Positions 36,169 to 47,873 of a stretch of DNA of 64,000 nucleotides are shown here, piece after piece; within the stretch, counting starts at the first letter, position 1; the number at the start of each line of letters is the position of its first letter. Origin of the DNA: Haloarcula litorea (GTDB lineage: Archaea; Halobacteriota; Halobacteria; Halobacteriales; Haloarculaceae); the NCBI RefSeq assembly GCF_029338195.1, contig NZ_CP119779.1, positions 1,426,001-1,490,000 of the forward strand. The letters run 5' to 3'. The notes beneath the pieces were generated by a model. The model worked only from the letters and a program-made list of their open reading frames with translations, did not search any database and had not been told where the DNA came from. A program made the position numbers and the translations under genes.

Positions 36169-36176
36169 GTTTTTGC
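36169..36176 (+). promoter_or_regulatory. Promoter-like element of the pheS leader
   Basis: The T-rich gtttttgc resembles the TATA-like elements seen before trpS and psmB. It lies about 27 nt before the leader ORF start at 36200, so transcription would begin at or next to that ATG and give pheS a leader of nearly 200 nt. Confidence 0.5.
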
Positions 36177-36199
36177 GAGGCCGCGACGTTGCGACGGGT

Positions 36200-36280
36200 A
36201 TGGCGTCCGAATCCCACCGCGCCGGCGTCGCTCGCCAGCCGAATCGTAGCCCGGGATTCGGTTTCTTCTTCGCGGCCTGA
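36200..36280 (+). CDS. Putative Phe-rich leader peptide of the pheS-pheT operon (26 aa)
   Basis: A 26-residue ORF between trpS and pheS with an ATG at leaderless distance from a TATA-like element. It ends in GFGFFFAA, so four of the last seven residues are Phe, all TTC codons, just before the TGA. This is the arrangement of bacterial pheST and pheA leader peptides, where ribosome stalling at Phe codons senses charged tRNA-Phe. A strong hairpin follows. The sequence pattern is direct; the regulatory role is inferred, and such attenuation is not something I know to be established in haloarchaea. Confidence 0.6.
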   Translation: MASESHRAGVARQPNRSPGFGFFFAA

Positions 36281-36292
36281 CGAGCGGTGGAC

Positions 36293-36320
36293 TCGGTCCC
36301 GGCGTGGGAGCCGGGGCCGA
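36293..36320 (+). promoter_or_regulatory. 11-bp hairpin between Phe leader and pheS
   Basis: Positions 36293-36303 (tcggtcccggc) pair with 36310-36320 (gccggggccga) over 11 bp with one G-U, around a six-base loop gtggga. Alternative pairings exist: 36251-36256 (ccggga, just before the Phe codons) with 36297-36302, and 36273-36277 (cggcc) with 36315-36319. They are mutually exclusive with the hairpin. No T-run follows, so intrinsic termination is doubtful. Confidence 0.55.
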
Positions 36321-36395
36321 CGAAACCGCTTGGCGGGAAGTGAGAACCGTTAACTGAGCGAGCCGCGGTACTGCCGACAACGACCGACACACGCT

Positions 36396-37907
36396 ATGAA
36401 ACGACCACAGGCACAGGTGGCCGTCCTGCAGGCCGCCGACGCACAGGAGGACAGACGGATCGACGAGGTGGCCGAGGCGGCCGGCATCAAGCCGGAGGCC
36501 GCGACACGCGCGGCCTTCGAGCTCGAAGACGACGGGCTCGTCGTCGTCAGCGAGGAGGCGGTCGCCCACTACGACCTGACCGACGAGGGCCGCGAGTACG
36601 TCCGGGAGAGCCTCCCCGAACAGGACCTCTACGAGGCCGCACTCGACGCCGGGGCCGACGAGTCGCCCGTCTCGATGGGCGACGTCATCGGCGCGGCCGG
36701 CCTCGACGGCGGGGCCGTCGACATCGCGCTGTCGAACTACGCCCGGAAGGGGTACGGGACCATCGACAGCGGCGCGATCACGGCCGACCCCGACGCCGAC
36801 GCCGGCCGCGACCCGGAGATGCACGCGCTGGAGGCCGTCGCCGACGGCCGGGTCGCGGACGCCGACGACGACGCGCTGGACCAGTTGGAGCGGCGCGGGC
36901 TGGTCGACGTCCGCGAGGAGACGGTCCGGTCGGTGCGGCTGACCGACGACGGCGTCACGGCGCTGATGGAGGGCGTCGAGGCCGCCGAGACGGTCGACCA
37001 GCTCACGCCCGAACTGCTGACCAGCGGCGAGTGGGACGACGTCGAGTTCACCGAGTACAACGTCGAGGCCGACGCCGAGGACGTCCCCCACGGGAAAGAG
37101 CACATCCTCCGGCAGACCGCCAACCGGGTGAAGGACACGCTGGTCGGGATGGGGTTCCAGGAGATGGCGGGTCCCCACGTCGACGCGCAGTTCTGGATCA
37201 ACGACTGTCTCTTCATGCCCCAGGACCACCCGGCCCGGACCCACTGGGACCAGTTCGCGCTCTCCCAGCCCGACGAGATCAAGGAGCTCCCCGAGGACCT
37301 GGTCGAACGGGTCCGCTCGGCCCACCGGGACGGGGTCGGCCCCGACGGCGAGGGGTACCACTCGCCGTGGACCGAGGAGGTCGCGCGGGGGCTGGACCTG
37401 CGGGGCCACACCACCTCGCTGTCGATGCGGTACCTCTCGGGCCACGAGATCGGCGAACTGGAGCCGCCACAGCGGTTCTTCAGCGTCGAGAAGGTGTACC
37501 GCAACGACACGCTGGACCCGACCCACCTGCTGGAGTTCTTCCAGATCGAGGGGTGGGTGATGGCCGAGGACCTCTCCGTGCGTGACCTGATGGGGACGTT
37601 CACGGAGTTCTACGAGCAGTTCGGCATCACCGACCTGGAGTTCAAACCGCACTACAACCCCTACACCGAACCGAGCTTCGAGCTGTTCGGCACCCACCCG
37701 GAGACCGGCGAGGTCGTCGAGGTCGGCAACTCCGGCATCTTCCGCGACGAGGTGCTGGAGCCGCTCGGCGTCGACTGCGACGTGATGGCGTGGGGGCTCT
37801 CGCTGGAGCGGCTACTGATGCTCATGTACGGCTTCGAGGACATCCGCGACGTGCACGGGACGCTGTGTGACCTGGAACTGCTTCGCGAGACGGAGGTGAT
37901 GCACTGA
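36396..37907 (+). CDS. pheS: Phenylalanyl-tRNA synthetase alpha subunit
   Basis: A 503-residue class II synthetase subunit. Residues 1-200 hold winged-helix-like tRNA-binding repeats (for example DEVAEAAGIKPEAATRAAFE). The catalytic core follows, with motif 2 near FFSVEKVYRNDTLDPTHLLEFFQIEG and motif 3 at VMAWGLSLERLLMLMYG. It forms the alpha2-beta2 enzyme with PheT. Its TGA overlaps the pheT ATG by one base (TGATG). The upstream leader with a Phe-rich mini-ORF may regulate the operon; a weaker TATA-like gttaac at 36349-36354 could give a shorter transcript instead. Confidence 0.97.
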   Translation: MKRPQAQVAVLQAADAQEDRRIDEVAEAAGIKPEAATRAAFELEDDGLVVVSEEAVAHYDLTDEGREYVRESLPEQDLYEAALDAGADESPVSMGDVIGAAGLDGGAVDIALSNYARKGYGTIDSGAITADPDADAGRDPEMHALEAVADGRVADADDDALDQLERRGLVDVREETVRSVRLTDDGVTALMEGVEAAETVDQLTPELLTSGEWDDVEFTEYNVEADAEDVPHGKEHILRQTANRVKDTLVGMGFQEMAGPHVDAQFWINDCLFMPQDHPARTHWDQFALSQPDEIKELPEDLVERVRSAHRDGVGPDGEGYHSPWTEEVARGLDLRGHTTSLSMRYLSGHEIGELEPPQRFFSVEKVYRNDTLDPTHLLEFFQIEGWVMAEDLSVRDLMGTFTEFYEQFGITDLEFKPHYNPYTEPSFELFGTHPETGEVVEVGNSGIFRDEVLEPLGVDCDVMAWGLSLERLLMLMYGFEDIRDVHGTLCDLELLRETEVMH

Positions 37908-39694
37908 TGCCCGTCGTCGACGTCGATCCCGACGAGCTGCGCCACCTGACCGGTCACGACGAGAAGAGCGACGAGGAACTGCGCTCGGACCTGTTCGACC
38001 TCGGCCTGGAGTTCGAGGGCTGGACCGAGGACGACGAGTTCCAGCTGGAGTTCGCGCCCGACCGACTCGACCGCCTCTCCGTCGAGGGCGTCGCCCGGTC
38101 GCTGCGGTACCACTACGGCGACGACCGCGGGGTGTACGTCCCCTCGACCAACGACGCCGAGTGGACCATCGAGGTCGAGGACCAGCCCGAGGGCCGCCCC
38201 TACGTCACCGGGGCCGTCGTCCGCGGGCTCGATATGGACGAGGAGGCCCTGGAGTCGCTCATCCAACTGCAGGAGAAGCTCCACGCGACGATGGGCCGCC
38301 AGCGCGCGAAGGGAGCAATCGGCGTCCACGACCTGACGATGCTGAAAGGCGAGGCGCGCACGGGGGCGGTCGACTCGTCGGACGACGAGGTCGGCGACGT
38401 CGACGCCGGGACGACCGGCAAGTCCATCACCTACACAAGCGTCGACCCCGACGAGGCGCGGTTCGTGCCGCTGGACGCCGACGCCGAGATGACGCCGGCC
38501 GAGGTGATGGCGTCCCACGAGACCGGCCAGACCTACGGCGACCTCGTGGCCGAGTTCGACCGGGTACCGGCGATCTACGACGCCATCGGCCTGTTCTCGT
38601 TCCCGCCGGTGATCAACGGCCGCCGCACCGAGGTCAGCGAGGACTCCCGGGACCTGTTCGTCGAGATGACCGGCACCGATCAGTGGACGATCGACCGGAT
38701 GCTCACGATCGTCTGCTACGCGCTGGCGGCCCGCGGCGGCACGGTCGAGCGCGTGAACGTCGAGTACGCCGACGACGCTCCCGGGGAGTACGCCGGCCGC
38801 ACGCTCGACCGGCCGGACTTCGCCGTCCGGACGAAGACGGTCACCCACGCCCGCATCGAGTCGATCCTCGGCGTGGAACTGGCCGCCAGCGAGGTGGTCG
38901 ACTACGCCGAGCGGGCCGGTCTCGACGCCACGGAGACGGAGACCGACGACGGCGACCCCGCATACGAGGTGGAGATCCCGCCCTACCGCGTCGACGTGCT
39001 CCACCCGCTGGACGTCGTCGACGACATCGGTCGCGCCCTGGGGTTCAACAGCCTCGAACCGACCTACCCGGACGTCTCGACGGTCGGGGGCCGCCACGAG
39101 CGCTCCCGGCTGGAGGACGCCGCCCGCGACACGCTCGTCGGGCTGGGCTTCGAGGACCTGCTGAACTTCCACATGACAAACGAGGAAGAGAACTTCGAGC
39201 GGATGGGGCTGTCGGCCCCGGAGACCGACGACGCCGTCGGCGCGGCCGATCCGGTCACCATCCGGGAGCCCTACAGCGAGGACTACACGATCCTCCGGAC
39301 GTGGGCGCTCCCCTCGCTGCTGATGGTCCTGGAGAACAACACCCACCGCAGCTACCCGCAGGACCTCGCCGAGATCGGGCTGGCCGCCCACCTCGACGAC
39401 GACGAGAACACCGGCGTCGCCGAGCGCCGGACCGTCGCCGGCGTCCTCGCGCGCACCGACGCCTCCTACGAGGACGCGAAGGCCCGCCTGCAGGCCATCG
39501 CCGAGGCCTTCGACGTCGACCTGCACACCCCCGCGACGACCCACCCGTCGTTCATCGACGGCCGCGCGGCCGAGGTCGTCCTCGACGGCGAGTCGGTCGG
39601 CGTCGTCGGCGAGATCCACCCCAAGGTCCTCGTCGAGCACGACCTGGAGCTGCCGGTCGCGGCCTTCGAGTTCCGGCTGGACGCCCTGTCGTAG
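37907..39694 (+). CDS. pheT: Phenylalanyl-tRNA synthetase beta subunit
   Basis: A 595-residue archaeal-type beta chain, shorter than the bacterial one. It contains the B3/4-like editing region (around residues 90-200, with TGKSITYTSVDPDEARF), B5 domains (PPYRVDVLHPLDVVDDIGRALGFN), and a catalytic-like core ending LEIGLA in modified form (DLAEIGLAAHLDD). Translation is coupled to pheS by the one-base overlap. The stop codon is directly adjacent, with no base between, to the stop of the convergent RDD gene. Confidence 0.97.
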   Translation: MPVVDVDPDELRHLTGHDEKSDEELRSDLFDLGLEFEGWTEDDEFQLEFAPDRLDRLSVEGVARSLRYHYGDDRGVYVPSTNDAEWTIEVEDQPEGRPYVTGAVVRGLDMDEEALESLIQLQEKLHATMGRQRAKGAIGVHDLTMLKGEARTGAVDSSDDEVGDVDAGTTGKSITYTSVDPDEARFVPLDADAEMTPAEVMASHETGQTYGDLVAEFDRVPAIYDAIGLFSFPPVINGRRTEVSEDSRDLFVEMTGTDQWTIDRMLTIVCYALAARGGTVERVNVEYADDAPGEYAGRTLDRPDFAVRTKTVTHARIESILGVELAASEVVDYAERAGLDATETETDDGDPAYEVEIPPYRVDVLHPLDVVDDIGRALGFNSLEPTYPDVSTVGGRHERSRLEDAARDTLVGLGFEDLLNFHMTNEEENFERMGLSAPETDDAVGAADPVTIREPYSEDYTILRTWALPSLLMVLENNTHRSYPQDLAEIGLAAHLDDDENTGVAERRTVAGVLARTDASYEDAKARLQAIAEAFDVDLHTPATTHPSFIDGRAAEVVLDGESVGVVGEIHPKVLVEHDLELPVAAFEFRLDALS

Positions 39695-40171
39695 TCACCG
39701 CTCGCTGGGGTAGACGTACTCCACGTCGTCCGGCCGGTGCTCGTCGTCGTCGGTCTCGACGACGATGGTCCCGGAGAGCCTGTTGAACAGGCGCAGCCCC
39801 TCCTCCTCGTACGCGAGCCAGCCGACGAGCACGTCCAGCGGCAGCAGGAACGCCTTCCCGAAGCTCTCGATGGCGGCCGTCCCGTAGCCGATCGGGTCGC
39901 CGCGCTCGTCGGCCACCGCGATGTCCATCACGATCTTGCCCGCCGACTGGCCGCGCGCCCCCTCCAGGGCGGTCCAGTACACGAACAGTGCGACGCCGTT
40001 CAGCCCGGTGAACGACGCGGTCAGCGAGAGGCTGCCGGTCACCAGGGCGAACACGCCGGCGGTCTGCTGGAGCCCCGCCAGGATCGCGCCGACGAGGACG
40101 ACGTCGAGGAGCCACGCGAGGAAGCGGTCGTCCCAGGACGCGACGTGGAGGGTTCGGGTCGACTCTGCCAT
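39695..40171 (-). CDS. RDD-family membrane protein
   Basis: A 158-residue protein with an N-terminal amphipathic start, then SWDDRFLAWLLDVVLVGAILAG, whose Arg-Asp pair is typical of RDD domains. A second segment, FVYWTALEGARGQSAGKIVMDI, carries the usual GQSxGK motif, and a third hydrophobic span lies at about 105-122. RDD proteins are membrane proteins of mostly unknown function, some linked to cation exchange. Its stop abuts the pheT stop from the opposite strand. Confidence 0.88.
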   Translation of the reverse strand: MAESTRTLHVASWDDRFLAWLLDVVLVGAILAGLQQTAGVFALVTGSLSLTASFTGLNGVALFVYWTALEGARGQSAGKIVMDIAVADERGDPIGYGTAAIESFGKAFLLPLDVLVGWLAYEEEGLRLFNRLSGTIVVETDDDEHRPDDVEYVYPSER

Positions 40172-40210
40172 ACCCCGGCTTCTCGGGGGGTGGGCTTCAA
40201 GATTGGCCGG

Positions 40211-41263
40211 TCACAGGTCCGCGCCGACCGCGTCCGCGACGCCGTCGAACCCGTCCCGCTCCAGCAGGTCGAGCAACCCCTCGTTGATCTCCCGGGCGAT
40301 GCCCGGCCCGCGGTAGACCAGCCCGGTGTACAGCTGGACGAGCGACGCGCCGGCGCGGATCTTCCGGTAGGCGTCCTCCGCGGTGAAGACGCCACCGACA
40401 CCGACCACGGGGACGTCGACGCGCTCGGCGACGAACCGGACCATCTCCGTCGCCCGGCGCTCGATGGGCTTGCCCGAGAGCCCGCCCCGTTCGCTGGCGT
40501 TGGGCGAGCGCAGCCCCTCGGGGCGGTCGGTGGTCGTGTTCGTCGCGACGACGCCGTCGAGCCCGAGTTCGGTCACGAGGTCCAGCGCGTCCTCGACGGC
40601 GGGAGCCGGGAGGTCCGGCGAGAGCTTGACGAGCAGCGGGGCTGCACCGGCGTCCTGCAGTTCACCGAGGATGGCCGCCATCGCGTCGCGGTTCTGGAGC
40701 TCCTCGAACCCCTCCGAGTTGGGGCAGGAGACGTTCACGACGAAGAAGTCGCCGCCGGCGGCGACCCGCTCGTAGGTCTCGCGGTAGTCCGCCGGCGCGC
40801 CGGCCGTGTCGACGTGTTCGGTCTTTGCGATGTTGACGCCGACGGGGAACGGCGGGTCGGCGGCCGCGAGCCGCTCGCCGACGACCGCCGCGCCGTCGTT
40901 GTTCAGTCCCATCCGGTTGACGATCCCCTCGTCCTCGCGCAGGCGGAACATCCGCGGCCGCGCGTTGCCCGTCTGTGGCTCGGCGGTGACGCCGCCGACC
41001 TCGGCGAAACCGAAGCCGAGCGCGGCCAGCGCGGACGGGACGGTCGCGTTCTTGTCGAACCCGGCGGCGACGCCGACGGGATTGTCGAAGGTGTGCCCGA
41101 ACGCGTCGACGGCCAGCCGGTCGTCCGCGACGGTGTATCGGCGCGCCATCGCGTCGGCGATCGCCGTGCCGTCGACCGCCCGGAGCAGCGCGTGGACGCC
41201 GCCGTGGGCGGTCTCCGCCGGTAGCGAGAACAGGAGCGGCTTCGTGATGTCGTAGAGTCTCAT
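40211..41263 (-). CDS. pyrD: Dihydroorotate dehydrogenase, class 2 (quinone)
   Basis: A 350-residue FMN enzyme oxidising dihydroorotate to orotate in pyrimidine synthesis. The N-terminal helix LLFSLPAETAHGGVHALL is the membrane-associated quinone tunnel of class 2, and the catalytic base is Ser in NVSCPNSEGFEELQ rather than the Cys of class 1. The phosphate-binding end GVGGVFTAEDAYRKIRAGASLVQLYTGLVY is complete. The neighbouring RDD gene is on the same strand, 39 nt downstream, but there is no obvious functional link. Confidence 0.96.
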   Translation of the reverse strand: MRLYDITKPLLFSLPAETAHGGVHALLRAVDGTAIADAMARRYTVADDRLAVDAFGHTFDNPVGVAAGFDKNATVPSALAALGFGFAEVGGVTAEPQTGNARPRMFRLREDEGIVNRMGLNNDGAAVVGERLAAADPPFPVGVNIAKTEHVDTAGAPADYRETYERVAAGGDFFVVNVSCPNSEGFEELQNRDAMAAILGELQDAGAAPLLVKLSPDLPAPAVEDALDLVTELGLDGVVATNTTTDRPEGLRSPNASERGGLSGKPIERRATEMVRFVAERVDVPVVGVGGVFTAEDAYRKIRAGASLVQLYTGLVYRGPGIAREINEGLLDLLERDGFDGVADAVGADL

Positions 41264-41296
41264 TCGTGTCGGCCGCGTCTCCGCCGTGAGGGCACG

Positions 41297-41494
41297 TCAG
41301 AAGTCGTGTTCGACCTCTTCGGGGTCGGCCTTCTGGATGATGATCTTGTTGTCCCTGACCCGGACGAACACCTCGTCGCCGATCTCCATCCCGGCGACGG
41401 CCAGTTCGTCTTCGTGGATGTTGACGTGGACGTTGTGATACTCGCCGTCTTCGTCTTTCGCGCCACTCGGGCTGAGCTTCTTCTTTCGCACCAT
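41297..41494 (-). CDS. AbrB/SpoVT-like small DNA-binding-type protein
   Basis: A 65-residue protein with a basic start (MVRKKKLSPSG) and a beta-rich core (NVHVNIHEDELAVAGMEIGDEVFVRVRDNKIIIQKA). This has the pattern of swapped-hairpin AbrB domains, where a conserved GDEV turn precedes paired strands. Such proteins bind DNA as dimers and often regulate themselves. A long palindrome lies exactly between its TATA box and start codon. It is one of the best-supported small genes here; the target set is unknown. Confidence 0.8.
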   Translation of the reverse strand: MVRKKKLSPSGAKDEDGEYHNVHVNIHEDELAVAGMEIGDEVFVRVRDNKIIIQKADPEEVEHDF

Positions 41495-41500
41495 CGCGCT

Positions 41501-41527
41501 ATCCTATTCGATGCATCGCCGTAGGAT
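41501..41527. promoter_or_regulatory. Nested palindrome at the AbrB-like promoter
   Basis: A perfect 10-bp palindrome cgatgcatcg (41509-41518) is flanked by inverted arms atccta (41501-41506) and taggat (41522-41527). The right arm abuts the minus-strand TATA element (aagtata, complement of 41527-41533), and the left edge is 7 nt from the ATG. It spans the expected transcription start and is a strong candidate operator, possibly for autoregulation. Confidence 0.6.
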
Positions 41528-41683
41528 ATACTTAAGTCTACCGTGCTGGCGACCCCGCGACGGCGCGGGATCGGGCGCGCGCCAGCGTTCCAGCGGGCGT
41601 CACGCCCCGACTGACGGCCCGATACCGAGCCGTTCCGCGCGCTGCTTATAAAGACACCCGGTGACGGGAGCCGGATTTGGGGG

Positions 41684-41693
41684 TATATTTATG
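41684..41693 (+). promoter_or_regulatory. TATA element of the MC1 gene
   Basis: The AT-rich tatatttatg lies about 45 nt before the ATG at 41733, predicting a short leader. Within the leader are tiny frames ATG-TGC-TGA (41701) and ATG-GAG-CGG-TGA (about 41716), probably by chance. A second AT-rich element, cttataaag, is at 41644-41652. Confidence 0.55.
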
Positions 41694-41732
41694 TCCCACC
41701 ATGTGCTGACTTGACATGGAGCGGTGAGAACT

Positions 41733-42041
41733 ATGGCACGCGACAGCGACAAGCGCAACTTCGCGCTCCGTGAGGATGACGACGAATCGAGCGTCTTCTC
41801 GGGCGGGACTCCACGACAGGCCGCACTGAAGGCGGCCCGGCGGCTGGAGCCGGCCGACAGCGAAGACGACGCCGACCGACAGGAGATCCGTCTCCGGGAG
41901 AAGGGGACCCACAAGGTCCACATCTACGAGGCGTGGGCGTGGGTCGAGGAGGCTCCCGACGACAAACCCGACTGGATGCCCGGCGACATCACCAAGGGGA
42001 ACGTCTCCAAGCAGGGCGTCGAACATCTCGACGAGATCTGA
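41733..42041 (+). CDS. Non-histone chromosomal protein MC1
   Basis: A 102-residue MC1-type architectural protein. The family core is visible as KRNFALREDDDESSVFSGGTPRQAALKAARR, continuing to IRLREKGTHKVHIYEAWAWVE and ending KGNVSKQGVEHL. MC1 binds and sharply bends DNA as a monomer and is a chromatin component in haloarchaea and methanogens. It has its own promoter and lies immediately upstream of the rRNA operon control region. Confidence 0.93.
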   Translation: MARDSDKRNFALREDDDESSVFSGGTPRQAALKAARRLEPADSEDDADRQEIRLREKGTHKVHIYEAWAWVEEAPDDKPDWMPGDITKGNVSKQGVEHLDEI

Positions 42042-42669
42042 CTCGGCGGCGAGCACGGGATTTTTCGGCGACGCTCGACCGTAAGTGGCTTCGCTCGCGT
42101 ACGCGCCGACACCAGCGGCGGATGTCCGGCCCCGGTCGTGCTGGTCTCTCTCACCCGTGTAATCACCTGACGGGGCGGCTCCGGTCCGACGAGGTTAAGT
42201 GTGGGACTCCCATCGGCTGTGATGCGAACGCGGCGCGGGGCGGCGTCCCCGGCCGAGCCGACGACGCGACCGACGCCCTTATCCGTGAACGGGCGTTCGG
42301 TCACGACACAGAGCTGGTTCGCGTCGTGCGATTCGACGCGGACTCGGTCCGATGCCCTTAAGTGTAACAGGGCGTTCGGACGTGATGTGAACGCGGCTCG
42401 GTCGGGGCGTCAGCGCCCGGCCGAACGGACGACGACGGCGGGGCGACTCGCCAACGGAAACCGAAGCCTTCAAGACGGCTTCGGGAAAACATACAGGTCC
42501 GGAGTAAATGAGGATTCCACCCCTGCGGTCCGCCGTACAGATGGGATCTGATGTTAGCCCTGATAGTTCGGTGACACCCGGTCGACGGGTGTCCTCGAAC
42601 GCCCTTCGATAGCGATCACACCCCTCGTGGGTGTGTTCCCGCCTAACCCCCTGGCATCACGCCAGGACC
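42042..42669 (+). promoter_or_regulatory. rRNA operon control region with tandem promoters and 16S leader
   Basis: This 628-bp non-coding region has at least four promoter-like elements in a row: TTAAGT at 42194-42199, TTATCC at 42279-42284, TTAAGT at 42358-42363 and TTCAAG at 42469-42474. Two are followed about 27 nt later by tgcgaacg or tgtgaacg, the start-site type of known haloarchaeal rrn promoters. Two share gacgccctta or gatgccctta plus gggcgttcgg, so they are duplicated units. The last lies in an 8-bp inverted repeat (ccgaagcc/ggcttcgg). The rest is leader RNA holding the 16S processing stem. Confidence 0.85.
42553..42603 (+). other. 5' arm of the 16S processing stem
   Basis: gttagccctgatagttc (42553-42569) is the exact reverse complement of 44214-44230, and further in cgacgggtgtcc (42583-42594) pairs with 44189-44200 and cgaacgcc (42596-42603) with 44180-44187. 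The interrupted stem is the bulge-helix-bulge type cut by EndA to release pre-16S rRNA. Confidence 0.85.
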
Positions 42670-44139
<1,470 letters not shown>

Positions 44140-44179
44140 ACTGACCGGGACTGGGGCCTCGCCCCAGCCCACCTTTCGT

Positions 44180-44230
44180 GGCGTTCGCGGACACCCGTCG
44201 TCCGGGCACCTATGAACTATCAGGGCTAAC
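44180..44230 (+). other. 3' arm of the 16S processing stem
   Basis: Reverse complement of the 5' arm (exact for 44214-44230), with two further paired blocks at 44180-44187 and 44189-44200. It ends 15 nt before tRNA-Ala. Confidence 0.85.
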
Positions 44231-44245
44231 ACCTGCGGATCTGCC

Positions 44246-44317
44246 GGGCCCATAGCTCAGCGGCAGAGCGCCGCCTTTGCAAGGCGGAGGCCCTGGGTTC
44301 AAATCCCAGTGGGTCCA
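44246..44317 (+). tRNA. tRNA-Ala (anticodon TGC)
   Basis: A 72-nt tRNA in the 16S-23S spacer. The acceptor stem GGGCCCA pairs with TGGGTCC, discriminator A; the anticodon arm CCGCC-TTTGCAA-GGCGG gives anticodon TGC; the T arm is CTGGG-TTCAAAT-CCCAG. No CCA is encoded. This is the standard spacer tRNA of archaeal rRNA operons. Confidence 0.97.
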
Positions 44318-44346
44318 TGTCACGTGCCAGCCCCGAACCGTGCCCC

Positions 44347-44352
44347 TTAAGT
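44347..44352 (+). promoter_or_regulatory. Internal promoter-like element in the 16S-23S spacer
   Basis: TTAAGT within ccccttaagtgtgggac matches the element of the first upstream rrn promoter (ggttaagtgtgggac), including the following bases. Spacer promoters are known from haloarchaeal rrn operons, so a second 23S start point is plausible. Confidence 0.6.
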
Positions 44353-44470
44353 GTGGGACGGCGATGGGATATGGTACGAAGACCGGTGCACCATCCCGCG
44401 TGAAAGCGAGGATGGGAAGGGTCGATGCGCACACCGTCACCCACCTTCGGGTGCGCAGATGAAACCGTGT

Positions 44471-44507
44471 GTACGTGCGATCCAGGCGTCCACTGGACTC
44501 GTGCAGT
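44471..44507 (+). other. 5' arm of the 23S processing stem
   Basis: gtacgtgcgatccag (44471-44485) and tggactcgtgcagt (44494-44507) are the exact reverse complements of 47510-47524 and 47488-47501. The two helices separated by short unpaired segments form the bulge-helix-bulge motif that EndA cuts to release pre-23S rRNA. Confidence 0.85.
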
Positions 44508-44527
44508 TCAAACGAGTCACAACGACG

Positions 44528-47449
<2,922 letters not shown>

Positions 47450-47487
47450 CACTGTGACTCGTCATCTTCACCGACGAACCTCGTCGG

Positions 47488-47524
47488 ACTGCACGAGTCC
47501 AGGCGCAATCTGGATCGCACGTAC
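47488..47524 (+). other. 3' arm of the 23S processing stem
   Basis: Pairs exactly with 44494-44507 and 44471-44485; see the 5' arm. It lies between the 23S and 5S genes. Confidence 0.85.
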
Positions 47525-47582
47525 GGACGGTTCGAACGACCACCGAGATCGGTGTATCACGGTTCGACTCCGTGACTCGGCG

Positions 47583-47704
47583 TTAGGCGGCCACAGCGGC
47601 GGGGTTGCCTCCCGTACCCATCCCGAACACGGAAGATAAGCCCGCCAGCGTTCCGGCAAGTACTGGAGTGCGCGAGCCTCTGGGACCGCCGGTTCGCCGC
47701 CACC
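47583..47704 (+). rRNA. 5S ribosomal RNA
   Basis: 122 nt from ttaggcggccacagcgg to ggttcgccgccacc, with the conserved cccatcccgaacacgg at about 47628. The ends pair (ggcggc with gccgcc). Sequence and length are very close to the Haloarcula 5S RNA as I recall it. Confidence 0.96.
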
Positions 47705-47719
47705 ACTCATACTCACCAC

Positions 47720-47761
47720 AGCCCGCAGGGGAGCGACCCCCGCGGGCTATTTACATATCTT
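47720..47761 (+). terminator. Terminator-like hairpin after 5S
   Basis: agcccgc and gcgggct form a 7-bp stem, extended by gggg/cccc around a short loop (47720-47748). It is followed by the T/A-rich atttacatatctt. It probably ends the main rRNA transcript, as the following tRNA-Cys has its own promoter-like element. Confidence 0.65.
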
Positions 47762-47840
47762 GCGCGGAGAGGCATCACCGGCCCCTTCACGTGATCGCCG
47801 GTGGGGGTACCGCGCAGCCGAGGCTGGGCGAATCCGCTAG

Positions 47841-47847
47841 CCTTAAG
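47841..47847 (+). promoter_or_regulatory. TATA-like element of tRNA-Cys
   Basis: ccttaag lies about 30 nt before the tRNA-Cys 5' end and resembles the TTAAG elements of the rrn promoters. It is flanked by the small inverted repeat ccgct/agcgg. It suggests independent transcription of the tRNA downstream of the terminator-like hairpin. Confidence 0.5.
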
Positions 47848-47873
47848 CGGTCCACGCGGATAGTGAGAGGTGC

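Noticed and set aside
36281-36395. Leader ORF at 36200 being the true N-terminus of pheS
   Set aside because: It ends in TGA at 36278-36280, 115 bp before the pheS ATG; joining it to pheS would need read-through or a frameshift with no support.
41695-41732. Regulatory upstream ORFs of the MC1 gene
   Set aside because: The frames have only two and three codons and may lie upstream of the real transcription start; nothing supports a function.
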